Assembly: GCA_045627365.1 (NCBI GenBank)
Contig: JAZQNN010000017.1
Location: 1-64,000 of the forward strand
DNA: 64,000 nucleotides
Reading direction: 5' to 3'
From: RGIG5612 sp045627365
GTDB lineage: Bacteria; Bacillota; Clostridia; Lachnospirales; Lachnospiraceae
The notes under the pieces were generated by a model. That model did no database searches. It saw only the letters and a list, made by a program, of their open reading frames with translations, and was not told the DNA's origin. Made by a program: the position numbers and the translations under genes. Below, one piece after another: positions 34,251-42,762 of this stretch; position 1 is the stretch's first letter; each line of letters starts with the position of its first letter.

Positions 34251-34898
34251 TTATTTCCCGCCCCTCTTTTTAACATCTGCGCGGATGTCCTCGAGTGCTT
34301 CTTCGTTCACACGTCCGCAGGCTCTCATTGAGCAGGCCATTTTATTGATCGCGGTGAAATTCTTTTTGGTGCCTACTGAATCGGCCACATAATCTACCGC
34401 CCTGTCTGCCCCGATCCCGAAATGTCCGGCTGTCTCGACCGCATCGATATTGGCGCCCATGAAAATGAATTCCCAGCCGCGTTCCTTCTGTTGCTCGATC
34501 ATCTTTTTGACCTGTGGCGCGGTGTATTCGCGGGAGGCATTTTCCATTCCGTCGGTGATGATCACGAACATGACATGCTCGGCCCTGTAATCCTCGGCAG
34601 TCTGCTTCTGCACATTGATTATCTTATTCAGCGTGATCCCGATCGCGTCGATGAGCGCCGTGCAGCCACCGACACAATACTCTTTGTCGGTCAAAGGAGC
34701 CACCGCCTGAATATCGATCCTGTCGTGAAGCAGTTCGTAGCGGTTATCAAAAAGCGCCGTGGTGATCACGCACTCCCCGTCTTCTTTCTTCTGCTTGGCA
34801 AGCACCGAGTTGAAGCCCCCTATGGTGTCGCTTTCAAGCCCTGACATAGAGCCGCTCTTGTCTAAGATAAAGACTAATTCTGTTAATCCTTTTTTCAT
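34251..34898 (-). CDS. VWA domain protein (TerY-like)
   Basis: The 215-residue protein is a single von Willebrand A domain with a complete metal-ion adhesion site: DKSGSMSG near the start, GGCTALIDAI in the middle and IITDGMEN with the last Asp. It lacks signal peptide and membrane segment, so it is cytosolic; relatives such as TerY occur in tellurite/stress loci, but no ter genes are here. The ATG at 34898 has AAGGAGGG 7 nt upstream; an in-frame start eight codons earlier overlaps it. Confidence 0.85.
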   Translation of the reverse strand: MKKGLTELVFILDKSGSMSGLESDTIGGFNSVLAKQKKEDGECVITTALFDNRYELLHDRIDIQAVAPLTDKEYCVGGCTALIDAIGITLNKIINVQKQTAEDYRAEHVMFVIITDGMENASREYTAPQVKKMIEQQKERGWEFIFMGANIDAVETAGHFGIGADRAVDYVADSVGTKKNFTAINKMACSMRACGRVNEEALEDIRADVKKRGGK

Positions 34899-34923
34899 AA
34901 TAAAACCCTCCTTATCGGTCATA

Positions 34924-34947
34924 ATTATTGCTTGTTATGGCAATAAT
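34924..34947. promoter_or_regulatory. Inverted repeat upstream of the VWA gene
   Basis: ATTATTGC and GCAATAAT form a perfect 8-bp inverted repeat with an 8-nt gap, 26-49 bp before the VWA start codon. A second short dyad, GTCGC N7 GCGAC, lies at about 34972-34988 beside the macro-domain stop codon. Either could be an operator or a processed hairpin. Confidence 0.45.
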
Positions 34948-34991
34948 ATAATCCGGCAAGGAGGGTGTTTGGTCGCCTGTGAAGCGACAAA

Positions 34992-35993
34992 TCAGAAGAC
35001 CGACTGGTCTTTTCTGAACAGTTCTTCGTTGATCTTGAATATATCGTATTCTCCCCGTTCTATGAAAAATCGCACGATAGTATCAAAAAGCAGGCTGCGC
35101 GAGAGCGCGAACCCTGCGCGTTCAAGCAGGTCTTCCGTTTCCCCGATTGAAAGTCTCAGTGCGATCGAAAGCGCGAGGACCGTCTTCTTGGACGGCACGT
35201 AATGGCTGTCCGAACGTATTTTTGAGAAAAGACGTCTGTCCATATTGGCACGCTTGTAAACTTCCGGATCCGTCATTCCTTTCGCATCGATCAACCTTAG
35301 CAATATAACAGAAAAAGGCTCATCCAGGGGCTCCATATCGCAGGCCACATTTTGGCACATAAAATCGGCAGCAGGTGCCGACGCTTTGTGAGCTCCCATA
35401 AGCGGCCGGTTATACATGGCCTTGCGTTTTGCGATACCGGCGTGGTAGTCGTCCCATTCGCCATCAAAGCCTTCCGCACAGATATACTCCTCCAATTCGT
35501 TATGAAGAGCGTCGTCCTCGAAAGCTTCCTTAACGCGCACGATCAGGCGTACGTCCATGTCGTTCTCTTCAAGGAACTCCCGTATTGCACCGGAAGCAAC
35601 TTTCATCGCCTCAGAAGGCGGGAACCCGTATATTCCGGCAGAAATCAGCGGAAAAGCAATGCTCTCCAGCTTATTCTTTTTGGCCAGTTCAAGCGAATTC
35701 GTGTAGGATGCGGCCAGAAGGCGGTCCGCTTCATCCTTGCTGTATCTGTTATAGACCGGCCCTGCGGTATGAATTATATGCTTTGCCCGAAGCTTATATC
35801 CGCCTGTGATCACGGCTTCTCCGGTCCTGATCGGTGAAAGCTTGTCGCATTCTGCCTGGAGCTTTCCCGCACCTGCCGCAGCAAATATCGCACCGCACAC
35901 GCCTCCGCCTTCAAGCAGCTCCGTATTTGCCGCGTTTACGATCGCATCAACATCTAATCTGACTATATCATCTTTGATTATCGAAAAAGGCAT
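34992..35993 (-). CDS. Macro domain protein with helical C-terminal domain
   Basis: Residues 1-165 form a macro domain (VNAANTELLEGGGVCGAIF, ISAGIYGFPPSEA), which binds ADP-ribose and in bacteria often removes it from proteins or deacetylates O-acetyl-ADP-ribose. Residues about 225-333 form a helical domain with a segment like a helix-turn-helix (MDRRLFSKIRSDSHYVPSKK), also seen as a stand-alone domain in Clostridia. This suggests a DNA- or partner-binding role. GGGAGG lies 9 nt before the ATG. It is next to the VWA gene but 93 bp upstream of it. Confidence 0.85.
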   Translation of the reverse strand: MPFSIIKDDIVRLDVDAIVNAANTELLEGGGVCGAIFAAAGAGKLQAECDKLSPIRTGEAVITGGYKLRAKHIIHTAGPVYNRYSKDEADRLLAASYTNSLELAKKNKLESIAFPLISAGIYGFPPSEAMKVASGAIREFLEENDMDVRLIVRVKEAFEDDALHNELEEYICAEGFDGEWDDYHAGIAKRKAMYNRPLMGAHKASAPAADFMCQNVACDMEPLDEPFSVILLRLIDAKGMTDPEVYKRANMDRRLFSKIRSDSHYVPSKKTVLALSIALRLSIGETEDLLERAGFALSRSLLFDTIVRFFIERGEYDIFKINEELFRKDQSVF

Positions 35994-36036
35994 TGCTCAT
36001 TACCTCCCTTTTTAGATTATACACCATATACAGGAT

Positions 36037-36069
36037 ATAAAAAAGCGGGACGGCATCATGCCATCCCGC
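36037..36069 (-). terminator. Terminator of the MerR gene
   Basis: On the minus strand GCGGGATGGCA and TGCCGTCCCGC pair over 11 positions (one G-U pair) with a 3-nt loop and are followed by six T. It lies 27 bp after the MerR stop codon. Confidence 0.92.
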
Positions 36070-36096
36070 TCTGTTTATCTCATATTTACTCGGCCG

Positions 36097-36426
36097 TCAA
36101 AACTCAATCAGTCTGCGCTTCATCTGCGTATCCTGAAGAAGAGTCTCCAGCCTGGCTTTCTCTTGGGCTATTGCAGCCAGCTTCTCCTCAACTTTCTGCT
36201 CTCTGTCTGCCTTCGGGTCATTCAGGAGCTCCAGAATCTGCCTGTAAGTAAATCCCAGAGCCTTACAGTATTGCACAAGTTTCAGACGTTCCATGATGCC
36301 TTCATCAAAGTACCAATAACCGTTTTCCTTGATAGAAGGCTTGATCAATCCCGCAGATACGTATGCTTGCAGCGTCGTTCGCGGAATTCCTGATTCAGCA
36401 GCCACCTCTCTTAAAGATTTCTCCAT
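36097..36426 (-). CDS. MerR family transcriptional regulator
   Basis: The 109-residue protein has a MerR winged HTH (SLREVAAESGIPRTTLQAY, then the wing IKENGYWYFDE) and a C-terminal coiled coil that would form an antiparallel dimer. It has only one Cys, so metal sensing of the MerR/CueR type is unlikely; there is no attached effector domain. ATG 36426 is chosen because GGGAGGG lies 7 nt upstream; an upstream start 19 codons earlier overlaps the promoter. Its own promoter has the 19-bp spacer typical of MerR control. Confidence 0.87.
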   Translation of the reverse strand: MEKSLREVAAESGIPRTTLQAYVSAGLIKPSIKENGYWYFDEGIMERLKLVQYCKALGFTYRQILELLNDPKADREQKVEEKLAAIAQEKARLETLLQDTQMKRRLIEF

Positions 36427-36457
36427 ATCAATACCCTCCCCGTGGGTTTGTAAGTGG

Positions 36458-36488
36458 ATTATATTACTGCCGATATATGGCAAGTCAA
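36458..36488 (-). promoter_or_regulatory. MerR-type promoter with 19-bp spacer
   Basis: Minus strand: -35 TTGACT (36483-36488), a 19-bp spacer and -10 TATAAT (36458-36463). The dyad TGCC N7 GGCA (36468-36482) lies between the boxes. An over-long spacer with central dyad is the usual sign of MerR activation by DNA untwisting, here probably autoregulation. Confidence 0.75.
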
Positions 36489-36630
36489 GATGTTTGTTTT
36501 GTAATTTTTATCGAAATTTGCCTATACAATCTACTGTTTTATTGCTAATTGCAACAATTACCCCCCCCCTAAATTGTGCAGTATGAACAGAATATTGTTC
36601 CAAAAAGTACATCCGAGCTGAAACCCTAAC
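36489..36630. other. Non-coding interval with a C9 tract
   Basis: No gene is seen in this interval. It is AT-rich apart from a run of nine C at 36561-36569. The run is not within a reading frame or a recognisable promoter. Confidence 0.6.
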
Positions 36631-36671
36631 AAAAAAGCCGCCTGTAATTTGGTAATAATTACAACGGCTTT
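36631..36671 (-). terminator. Terminator of rsmI
   Basis: On the minus strand AAAGCCG pairs with CGGCTTT, extended inside by GTAATT/AATTAC, and a run of six T follows. It lies 13 bp after the rsmI stop codon. Confidence 0.85.
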
Positions 36672-36683
36672 CATCATATAGTA

Positions 36684-37574
36684 TCAGTTCGCAAACATAT
36701 TTTTCAGGTTCAAACCTGCTCGTTTCAGTTCATTTTTGCTGTATGTATTTCCATCCGAGGCAAGTACAGCGTCGACCGCATCCTTGATCCCGCATTCATT
36801 TTGAAGCATTACATCGACCAGCAAAGCCTCAGCGGAAACGGTGTGTTCTTCTTTCTGCACGAAGAATTCCTCGTCGAACTCCACCACAAGCACGAACTCG
36901 CCCTTGTCGTAGTTGCCCTTGGCCAGGAGCTGGTCCTGCACTTCGGCCGGGCGCCCTCTGAACGAATGCTCGTAAAGCTTTGTCAGATCGTTGCACAGGC
37001 ATATATTACATGGTATCTCGTTCTGCGTCATGTACTCGATCGCGGTCATGATACGCATCGGCGACTCATAGAAAACGTACGTGCGGATCGAGTTGTTCTT
37101 GCTGATTTCGGCAAACATTTTCTTTTTATCCGCATTCTCTCTCGGCATAAATCCGTAAAAAGCAAAATTTCTGAGTTCAAAGCCCGAGATCGACAATGCC
37201 GTTACGGCTGCGCAGCATCCGGGGATTCCGATTACTTCTATCCCATTCTCTATTGCGCTCTTGATCAGCTCATTGCCGGGATCGGAAATGCAGGGCGTTC
37301 CCGCGTCTGTGATGACGGCAACGTTTTTTCCTGCCTTCATCTCATCCACAAAATATCCTGCCTTCCCGTGCTCATTGAACTTGTGGTTGGATATCAGCTT
37401 GTTGCGAATGCCGAGTTTGTTGAACAATATCATCGACCGTCTGGTGTCCTCGGCAGCTACGATATCTGCGTTGGTAAGGATATCTATGCCTCTTGGCGAC
37501 ATATCTTTAGAGTTGCCTATGGGCGTGGCAACGATATAGAGTTTTCCGTAATCTTCATTAAAATATGAATTCAT
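36684..37574 (-). CDS. rsmI: 16S rRNA (cytidine-1402-2'-O)-methyltransferase
   Basis: RsmI methylates the ribose of C1402 in the decoding centre using SAM. The 296-residue protein has VATPIGNSKDMSPRGIDIL at the N-terminus, AAEDTRR, and VITDAGTPCISDPGNELI, all typical of the tetrapyrrole-methylase-like fold. I prefer the ATG at 37574, which has AGGA 8 nt upstream; an ATG six codons earlier (37592) lies about 15 nt after an extended -10 (TGGTAAAAT) and is possible. It forms a single-gene unit with its own terminator. Confidence 0.93.
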   Translation of the reverse strand: MNSYFNEDYGKLYIVATPIGNSKDMSPRGIDILTNADIVAAEDTRRSMILFNKLGIRNKLISNHKFNEHGKAGYFVDEMKAGKNVAVITDAGTPCISDPGNELIKSAIENGIEVIGIPGCCAAVTALSISGFELRNFAFYGFMPRENADKKKMFAEISKNNSIRTYVFYESPMRIMTAIEYMTQNEIPCNICLCNDLTKLYEHSFRGRPAEVQDQLLAKGNYDKGEFVLVVEFDEEFFVQKEEHTVSAEALLVDVMLQNECGIKDAVDAVLASDGNTYSKNELKRAGLNLKNMFAN

Positions 37575-37674
37575 GTAATCTGTCCTGTTCATATCTCATT
37601 TTAGATAATTTTACCATATAAAGCGACTCGCGGACAATATCAAACATTTTCCGTGACTCTTTTTGAACCGATTG

Positions 37675-37683
37675 TGATATACT
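37675..37683 (+). promoter_or_regulatory. Extended -10 promoter of the 37709 esterase
   Basis: TGATATACT gives an extended -10 (TATACT at 37678-37683). The -35 region is poor. The transcript would begin near 37690, leaving a leader of about 19 nt that contains AAAGGAG. Confidence 0.6.
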
Positions 37684-37708
37684 TGAAAGCAAAAAAAGGA
37701 GACTAAAA

Positions 37709-39001
37709 ATGAACAACATTACAGCCATTTCAATGCCATTTGTCGATGGACAGCGCATCACGTCTCTGGCCGTTGAATATCCGGCAATAATATCTGCCGG
37801 TTCGGTAAATGCAGACTCTTTCACGGTTCCCGGCCGCACGATCACCGGCGTTCTTGTCACAAACGAAGTTTCATTCACTCCTTCCGAGGCAGATGGTCAG
37901 TTCGTTATTATCGAGCTCGATCCTGATGACGAAGACAGCATTACATTAACATCCTTAAGACCTAAACGTCCGCAGGGACCTCCTCCCGGAGGCCCGGGTG
38001 GTCCTGGTGGTCCTGGTGGTCCTCGTGAAACGATTCTTCCTGACGGAAGAGTTTTTGCAGGTCCTCACGGCATTAGCTGGGATCGCAAGCCTTTAGCAGT
38101 CAACGTTCGGCAGCTTAAGGATATAAAGGCCGCTGACGGCAGCATTCTTACTGCATGGGATGAGCCGCAGGTTTCAAATCTTGAAATGAACAAGTGGGTC
38201 GACCTGTTTACTCAGGACCGTTTTGCCGACGAGTATGCTGAAGTCGAGTACAATCTGTTCGTTCCGGCAGATTATGATCCAAGCGTTAAATATCCTCTGC
38301 TTCTGTTCATCCACGACGCAGGCGCGATCGGACTTGACCCGCTTGTTACACTGGAGCAGGGAATCGGTGCTACCATCTTCGCTTCGGAAGAGGAGCAGAA
38401 GAAGCATCCTTGCATCATCGTCGCTCCGCAGTACGAGAAGGAATATCCGCTTGCGAACGATAAATACTGGTGCTTCGATGATATTTACACCATCCAGCAC
38501 CTGTGCGAAGATATCCAGAAGCGCTTCAACGTTGACCCTGACAGAATTTATACTACCGGGCAGTCAATGGGCTTCATGACCAGTCTGCAGCTGATGATCG
38601 AGTTTCCGGATTATTTCGCGGCAGGGCTTTTGCCGGCCGGACACTGGGATAAGCAGAAGACCGCTACCTTATATAACAAGCATATCTGGATGTTCCTCTC
38701 AGAAGATGACAAGGGCGGCGCAGCTTTCGCGGATCTTCCGGAAGTTGCCGAAAGCATTGGCGGACACATTGCCCGCTCATACATTGACGGTGACCAGCCG
38801 CTCGACATTCTGAACGGACAGGTTGCAGAAGTATGGAATGACGGCGATCCGGCTACATTCAGGATCACGATGTTCCCGGGCAAATCCGTTCTGCGTCCAT
38901 CGCAGGGCAAGCCGACCGCCGGAAACGGACACGCAGGCACCTGGCACCTGGTATACCAGCTTGAGGCTGCCAGAGACTGGCTTTTCAAACAAAGTAAATA
39001 A
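37709..39001 (+). CDS. Cytoplasmic esterase with Ig-like N-domain and GGP-repeat insert
   Basis: The 430-residue protein begins with a beta-rich domain like the Ig-like N-terminal domain of some esterases (about 1-150). It then has an alpha/beta-hydrolase domain related to PHB depolymerases, with nucleophile elbow TGQSMGF at about residue 285 and a His near NGHAGTWH. Between them, around residue 90-106, is a collagen-like Gly-Gly-Pro repeat encoded by a 9-bp period (GGTGGTCCT). There is no signal peptide. AAGGAG lies 9 nt before the ATG. The substrate is unknown; the gene is followed by a terminator. Confidence 0.78.
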   Translation: MNNITAISMPFVDGQRITSLAVEYPAIISAGSVNADSFTVPGRTITGVLVTNEVSFTPSEADGQFVIIELDPDDEDSITLTSLRPKRPQGPPPGGPGGPGGPGGPRETILPDGRVFAGPHGISWDRKPLAVNVRQLKDIKAADGSILTAWDEPQVSNLEMNKWVDLFTQDRFADEYAEVEYNLFVPADYDPSVKYPLLLFIHDAGAIGLDPLVTLEQGIGATIFASEEEQKKHPCIIVAPQYEKEYPLANDKYWCFDDIYTIQHLCEDIQKRFNVDPDRIYTTGQSMGFMTSLQLMIEFPDYFAAGLLPAGHWDKQKTATLYNKHIWMFLSEDDKGGAAFADLPEVAESIGGHIARSYIDGDQPLDILNGQVAEVWNDGDPATFRITMFPGKSVLRPSQGKPTAGNGHAGTWHLVYQLEAARDWLFKQSK

Positions 39002-39018
39002 TTTTAAATTAATTCACA

Positions 39019-39062
39019 AAAAAGTGTGCTCACTATCGTATAATACAGTGAGCACATTTTAT
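39019..39062 (+). terminator. Terminator after the esterase gene
   Basis: GTGCTCACT and AGTGAGCAC form a 9-bp stem, extended by A-T pairs, with an 11-13-nt loop and a T-rich tail. The loop contains TATAAT, which could serve as the -10 of the following exporter operon, though no good -35 is seen. Confidence 0.8.
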
Positions 39063-39082
39063 TTTTCTGAAAGGTTGTACCT

Positions 39083-40336
39083 ATGAAGAAGCGAATATTT
39101 GTATTAATTCTTTCTGTTACACTGGCTGCCGCGCTTTTGTCCGGCTGCTTTAAGAAGGACGCGCCGGAAGACGCCGTGTCAGTATCCTCTGTTGCCATGA
39201 TCTGCGGAATCGGCTCAGTCGGAACATATGACCGATATGGCGGAATGGTCGTTTCAAGAGGCGAAGCTTCCGTTGAGCGCAGCGAAAATCAGGTTATCGA
39301 TGAGGTTCTTGTCGAAGTCGGAGACACTGTTAAAGAAGGCGACGTCTTATTCACATACGACAGCGAAAGCTCAGCGCTTACCCTGGAGAAGGCCAAGCTT
39401 CAGCTGGAACAGATGCAGAACAGCCTCACCAACATGTACAAACAGAAGAGCCAGCTCGAGGCCGATAAGCTTAAGGCGCCTGCCGATCAGCAGCTGTCTT
39501 ACAGCATAGAGATCCAGGCACTTGAAGCTGATATCCTTGAGTCAAAGTACAATCAGGAAGCCAAGAACAAGGAGATCGCGCAGCTCCAGACGGAACTTAC
39601 CGAGACAGAAGTGACCGCTCCGATTTCGGGCACGATAAGCGCGATAAATGAATCTCAGTACGACAACTACGGCAATCCACAGGCCTATATGATCATTTCG
39701 ATGGACGGCAGCTACCGTGTCAAGGGTCTCGTTAACGAGACCAACGCTTACTCCCTTTACGAGGGAATGCCTGTTCTTATACGCTCGAGAGTTGATGAGC
39801 AGACCTGGACCGGCTCTGTCAGCGGCGTCGATTTTGAAAATCCCGAAAGCAGCCAGAAAGATTACTATATGGTTTATGACAGCATGGATTCCATGAGCAC
39901 ATCCTCCAAGTATCCGTTCTATATTGAGCTGGATTCCACCGAGGGCCTCATGATGGGCCAGCACGTATATATCGAGCCTGATTACGGTCAGGGCGAGAAA
40001 AAGAAGCAGGAGATCAATCTTCCTGAGTACTACATCGTAGATGCGGACTCCGATCCATGGGTCTGGGCAGCCTCATCCAAAGACAAGCTTGAAAAGCGCA
40101 AGATCAGGCTCGGCTGTTATGACGAATTCCTGTGCACCTACGTTGTAGAGTCCGGTTTATCCGCAGAGGATTATATCGCCTTTCCTGATGAGACCTGCTC
40201 TGCAGGCGCTCCGGTCAGCAAATTCGATGAAAACAGCTTCATTAACGATGTCCCGGGCGTAATGCCTGAAGCCGAATACGGCGCATACGAGGGCGCTGTT
40301 GACATGGCGTTCGGAGTCGAAACCATTGCCGAATAA
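39083..40336 (+). CDS. HlyD/MacA-like adaptor lipoprotein
   Basis: The 417-residue protein has a lipoprotein signal ending in LLSGC, a biotinyl-lipoyl half motif (VLVEVGDTVKEGDVLFTYDS), an alpha-helical hairpin (about 105-180), the second lipoyl half (TEVTAPISGTISAINE) and beta-barrel strands. It is a periplasmic-adaptor-like component of an export system, anchored on the outer face of the single membrane. AAAGG lies 8 nt before the ATG. It is followed within 16 bp by the ATPase gene, forming a MacAB/YknXYZ-like operon. Confidence 0.87.
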   Translation: MKKRIFVLILSVTLAAALLSGCFKKDAPEDAVSVSSVAMICGIGSVGTYDRYGGMVVSRGEASVERSENQVIDEVLVEVGDTVKEGDVLFTYDSESSALTLEKAKLQLEQMQNSLTNMYKQKSQLEADKLKAPADQQLSYSIEIQALEADILESKYNQEAKNKEIAQLQTELTETEVTAPISGTISAINESQYDNYGNPQAYMIISMDGSYRVKGLVNETNAYSLYEGMPVLIRSRVDEQTWTGSVSGVDFENPESSQKDYYMVYDSMDSMSTSSKYPFYIELDSTEGLMMGQHVYIEPDYGQGEKKKQEINLPEYYIVDADSDPWVWAASSKDKLEKRKIRLGCYDEFLCTYVVESGLSAEDYIAFPDETCSAGAPVSKFDENSFINDVPGVMPEAEYGAYEGAVDMAFGVETIAE

Positions 40337-40351
40337 TAAAGGAGAACTGCT

Positions 40352-41014
40352 GTGATTCTTGAGTTACACGATATATGTAAAGACTTCCCCCAGGGTAAAG
40401 ATGTTGTTCACATACTGAAGAACATCAACCTTACGGTAGAAGAAGGAGATTATCTGGCCATCATGGGCCCGTCCGGTTCCGGCAAAACAACGCTGATGAA
40501 CCTGATCGGCTGTCTCGACGTCCCTACATCAGGAACATATATTCTGGGCGACAGAGACCTCGGTCAGTGCAATGATAACCAGCTTGCGGACATCCGCAAT
40601 AACGAAATTGGGTTTGTTTTCCAGTCATTTCACCTGCTTCCCAAGCTGAACGCCATTGACAATGTTGCCCTGCCGCTTCTTTATCGGGGCGTTCCAAAGG
40701 CAACGCGCCGCGAGATGGCAATTGAAGCCCTGGAAAAGGTCGGCCTGGGAGAACGTCTGAACTACAGACCGAACCAGTTGTCCGGCGGCCAGTGCCAGAG
40801 GATCGCCATTGCCCGCGCAATGGTCGGAAGCCCCAAGATCCTTCTCGCAGATGAGCCGACAGGAGCCCTTGACAGTGCTTCCGGCGATCAGATAATGGAG
40901 ATATTTGACCAGCTCCACGCAGCGGGCGCGACCATAATCATGATCACGCATGAGCAGGCGGTTGCCGACAGAGCCTCCAAGATATACCACATCCGTGACG
41001 GAATGATCGAGTAA
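40352..41014 (+). CDS. MacB-type ABC transporter ATP-binding protein
   Basis: The 220-residue protein has Walker A GPSGSGKTT, signature LSGGQCQRIAIARA, Walker B ILLADEPTGALD and the switch His in MITHEQ. It belongs to the LolD/MacB group, whose members pair with FtsX-like permeases to drive export or extraction rather than import. The start is GTG, 7 nt after AAGGAG. It lies between two adaptor genes in the operon. Confidence 0.93.
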   Translation: MILELHDICKDFPQGKDVVHILKNINLTVEEGDYLAIMGPSGSGKTTLMNLIGCLDVPTSGTYILGDRDLGQCNDNQLADIRNNEIGFVFQSFHLLPKLNAIDNVALPLLYRGVPKATRREMAIEALEKVGLGERLNYRPNQLSGGQCQRIAIARAMVGSPKILLADEPTGALDSASGDQIMEIFDQLHAAGATIIMITHEQAVADRASKIYHIRDGMIE

Positions 41015-41018
41015 AGAT

Positions 41019-42746
41019 ATGAAAAAATCCAAAAAACCTTTAATTATCATAATTTGCGTAGTTCTTGCCCTCGCTCTGGCCGCGGGCGGACTTTACTATT
41101 TCAAGCAGAAGAAGCCTGTCGTATGCAAAGTATACTCAGCTATGGACTTTACCATGGAGAACACCTGGATAGACTATTCCGAGTGTGAGGGCTTCGTTAC
41201 GACCGACAGACTTCAGAATATCTTCGTCTCATCGACGCAGAAGATCACCGAGGTCGCAGTCGAGCCCGGTCAGAAGGTCCAAAAAGGAGACCTGCTGCTT
41301 ACCTACGATACAACGCTCTCAGATATCGAGCTTAAGAGGGCTGAGATAGAGGTTCAGCGTCTGGTGCTTCGCAAGCAGGATGCCGAGAATGAGCTTGCTT
41401 ACGTTAATACGCTCAAGCCTTATGTGCCTCCCGCTCCTACACCGGAGCCTGAGAAAAAGCCTTTGAAGCCTGAGATCACGCCATTCTTTTTCGACGGCAA
41501 GGGTACCGCTGATGATCCTTTCGTATATCTTTGGGGATCTGACGATTCATTCACTTCCGAATTCATCAGATCATTGGTTGACCTGAAGGCCGAAAAGGCC
41601 AAGGAAGACGAGCCCGAGAAGCCTACCGAGCCCGAGAAGCCTACCGAGCCGGAAACCGAACCTTCTTCTGAGACTGAGCCGGAGTTCGAGCCTGAATCTG
41701 AAACCGAAGAAGGGCCAAGTTCCGAAGATCCGACATCTGCAACTGAACCCACTTCGGAGCAGGAGGAACCTACCGAGCCAACGGAGCCTACTGAGCCTAC
41801 CAAGCCTGACGAAGGACCGGGCGTAGTTTATTGCACATTTGCCATCTGCGAAGAAGACTCTCTTGAGGGAGCTATTCTGAACTGCTTTGGCATACGTTTT
41901 GACATAAAAGAAGTTGGGTATACTTTCAAGATAATTGATGCTCCTTACCCGGATTTCAGCCAGGGCGGCGAAGAAGATCCGGTGGAGCCTTATTACCCTC
42001 CGACATCGTTCTACACGGCAGCAGAACTTGCCGCTATGAAAGCAGAGCTTGCTAAACAGATCCAGGACCTCGATCTTGAGATCCGTATGTCCCAGGTCGA
42101 ATATCAGCGCAAGCTTAAGGAAGTTTCCGACGGCAGCGTTTACGCGGCGATCGACGGAGAGGTAGTTACCATTGACGAAATGGGATTTGAGCCCGGTGCC
42201 AAAACCCCTGCATTGGTAGTAAGCGGTGGCGGCGGTTTCCTGGTCAAAGCTGTCATTTCCGAGATGGACCTTGAGAGCCACTATATCGGCGAGGAAGTCG
42301 ACATCTATTCATGGATGAGCGGTGAACAGGTCACGGGAACCATATTTGAGTTTTCCTCTACTCCTTCTGCAACGCAAGGCTGGACAAACAATAATAACAA
42401 CGTTTCGTACTACGATTTCTACATCAGCGTAGACGCATCTGCCGCTCTGCAGGAAGGCCAGTACGTAAATGTTACGTTCCGCGCCGCTGAGAATGATACT
42501 TCGATTTACCTGATGAAAGCCTTTGCCAAAGCGGAAAACGGCAAATACTACGCATACGTGCGCGGTGAAGACGGCCTGCTTTCCAAGCGCGAGCTCAGGA
42601 CAGGCAAAACGCTGTGGGGCGAGTACATCCAGGTTCTGGACGGCTCTATCTCGCAGGATGATTATCTTGCCTTCCCTTATGTTGCGGAAGCCATCGACGG
42701 CGCCCAAACAGAAGAAGGCAACACAAACGATTTGTACAACTGGTAG
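41019..42746 (+). CDS. Second HlyD-like adaptor with Pro/Glu/Thr-rich insert
   Basis: The 575-residue protein starts with a membrane anchor (about 7-28) rather than a lipobox. Two lipoyl-like halves are present (VAVEPGQKVQKGDLLLTYDT and GEVVTIDEMGFEPGAKTP). Between them lies a long insertion, whose core at about residue 190-265 is a low-complexity block of TEPTEP- and ETEPE-type repeats, flanked by two folded segments that each contain DDPF- or DFS-like strands. This is unlike normal adaptors. The ribosome site is weak and the ATG is 4 bp after the ATPase stop, so translation is probably coupled. Confidence 0.82.
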   Translation: MKKSKKPLIIIICVVLALALAAGGLYYFKQKKPVVCKVYSAMDFTMENTWIDYSECEGFVTTDRLQNIFVSSTQKITEVAVEPGQKVQKGDLLLTYDTTLSDIELKRAEIEVQRLVLRKQDAENELAYVNTLKPYVPPAPTPEPEKKPLKPEITPFFFDGKGTADDPFVYLWGSDDSFTSEFIRSLVDLKAEKAKEDEPEKPTEPEKPTEPETEPSSETEPEFEPESETEEGPSSEDPTSATEPTSEQEEPTEPTEPTEPTKPDEGPGVVYCTFAICEEDSLEGAILNCFGIRFDIKEVGYTFKIIDAPYPDFSQGGEEDPVEPYYPPTSFYTAAELAAMKAELAKQIQDLDLEIRMSQVEYQRKLKEVSDGSVYAAIDGEVVTIDEMGFEPGAKTPALVVSGGGGFLVKAVISEMDLESHYIGEEVDIYSWMSGEQVTGTIFEFSSTPSATQGWTNNNNNVSYYDFYISVDASAALQEGQYVNVTFRAAENDTSIYLMKAFAKAENGKYYAYVRGEDGLLSKRELRTGKTLWGEYIQVLDGSISQDDYLAFPYVAEAIDGAQTEEGNTNDLYNW

Positions 42747-42762
42747 TTTTGGAGAATAAACT

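Noticed and set aside
36489..36683. Possible small RNA or riboswitch
   Set aside because: Only the rsmI terminator is a convincing structure; no known riboswitch pattern was seen.
39019..39062. Promoter from the TATAAT in the terminator loop
   Set aside because: No -35 hexamer at 16-18 bp, so it is noted only as a possibility in the terminator entry.
41420..42281. Antisense open frames rich in Ser/Gly or Arg/Leu
   Set aside because: They mirror the Pro/Glu/Thr repeat of the adaptor gene and have no start signals.
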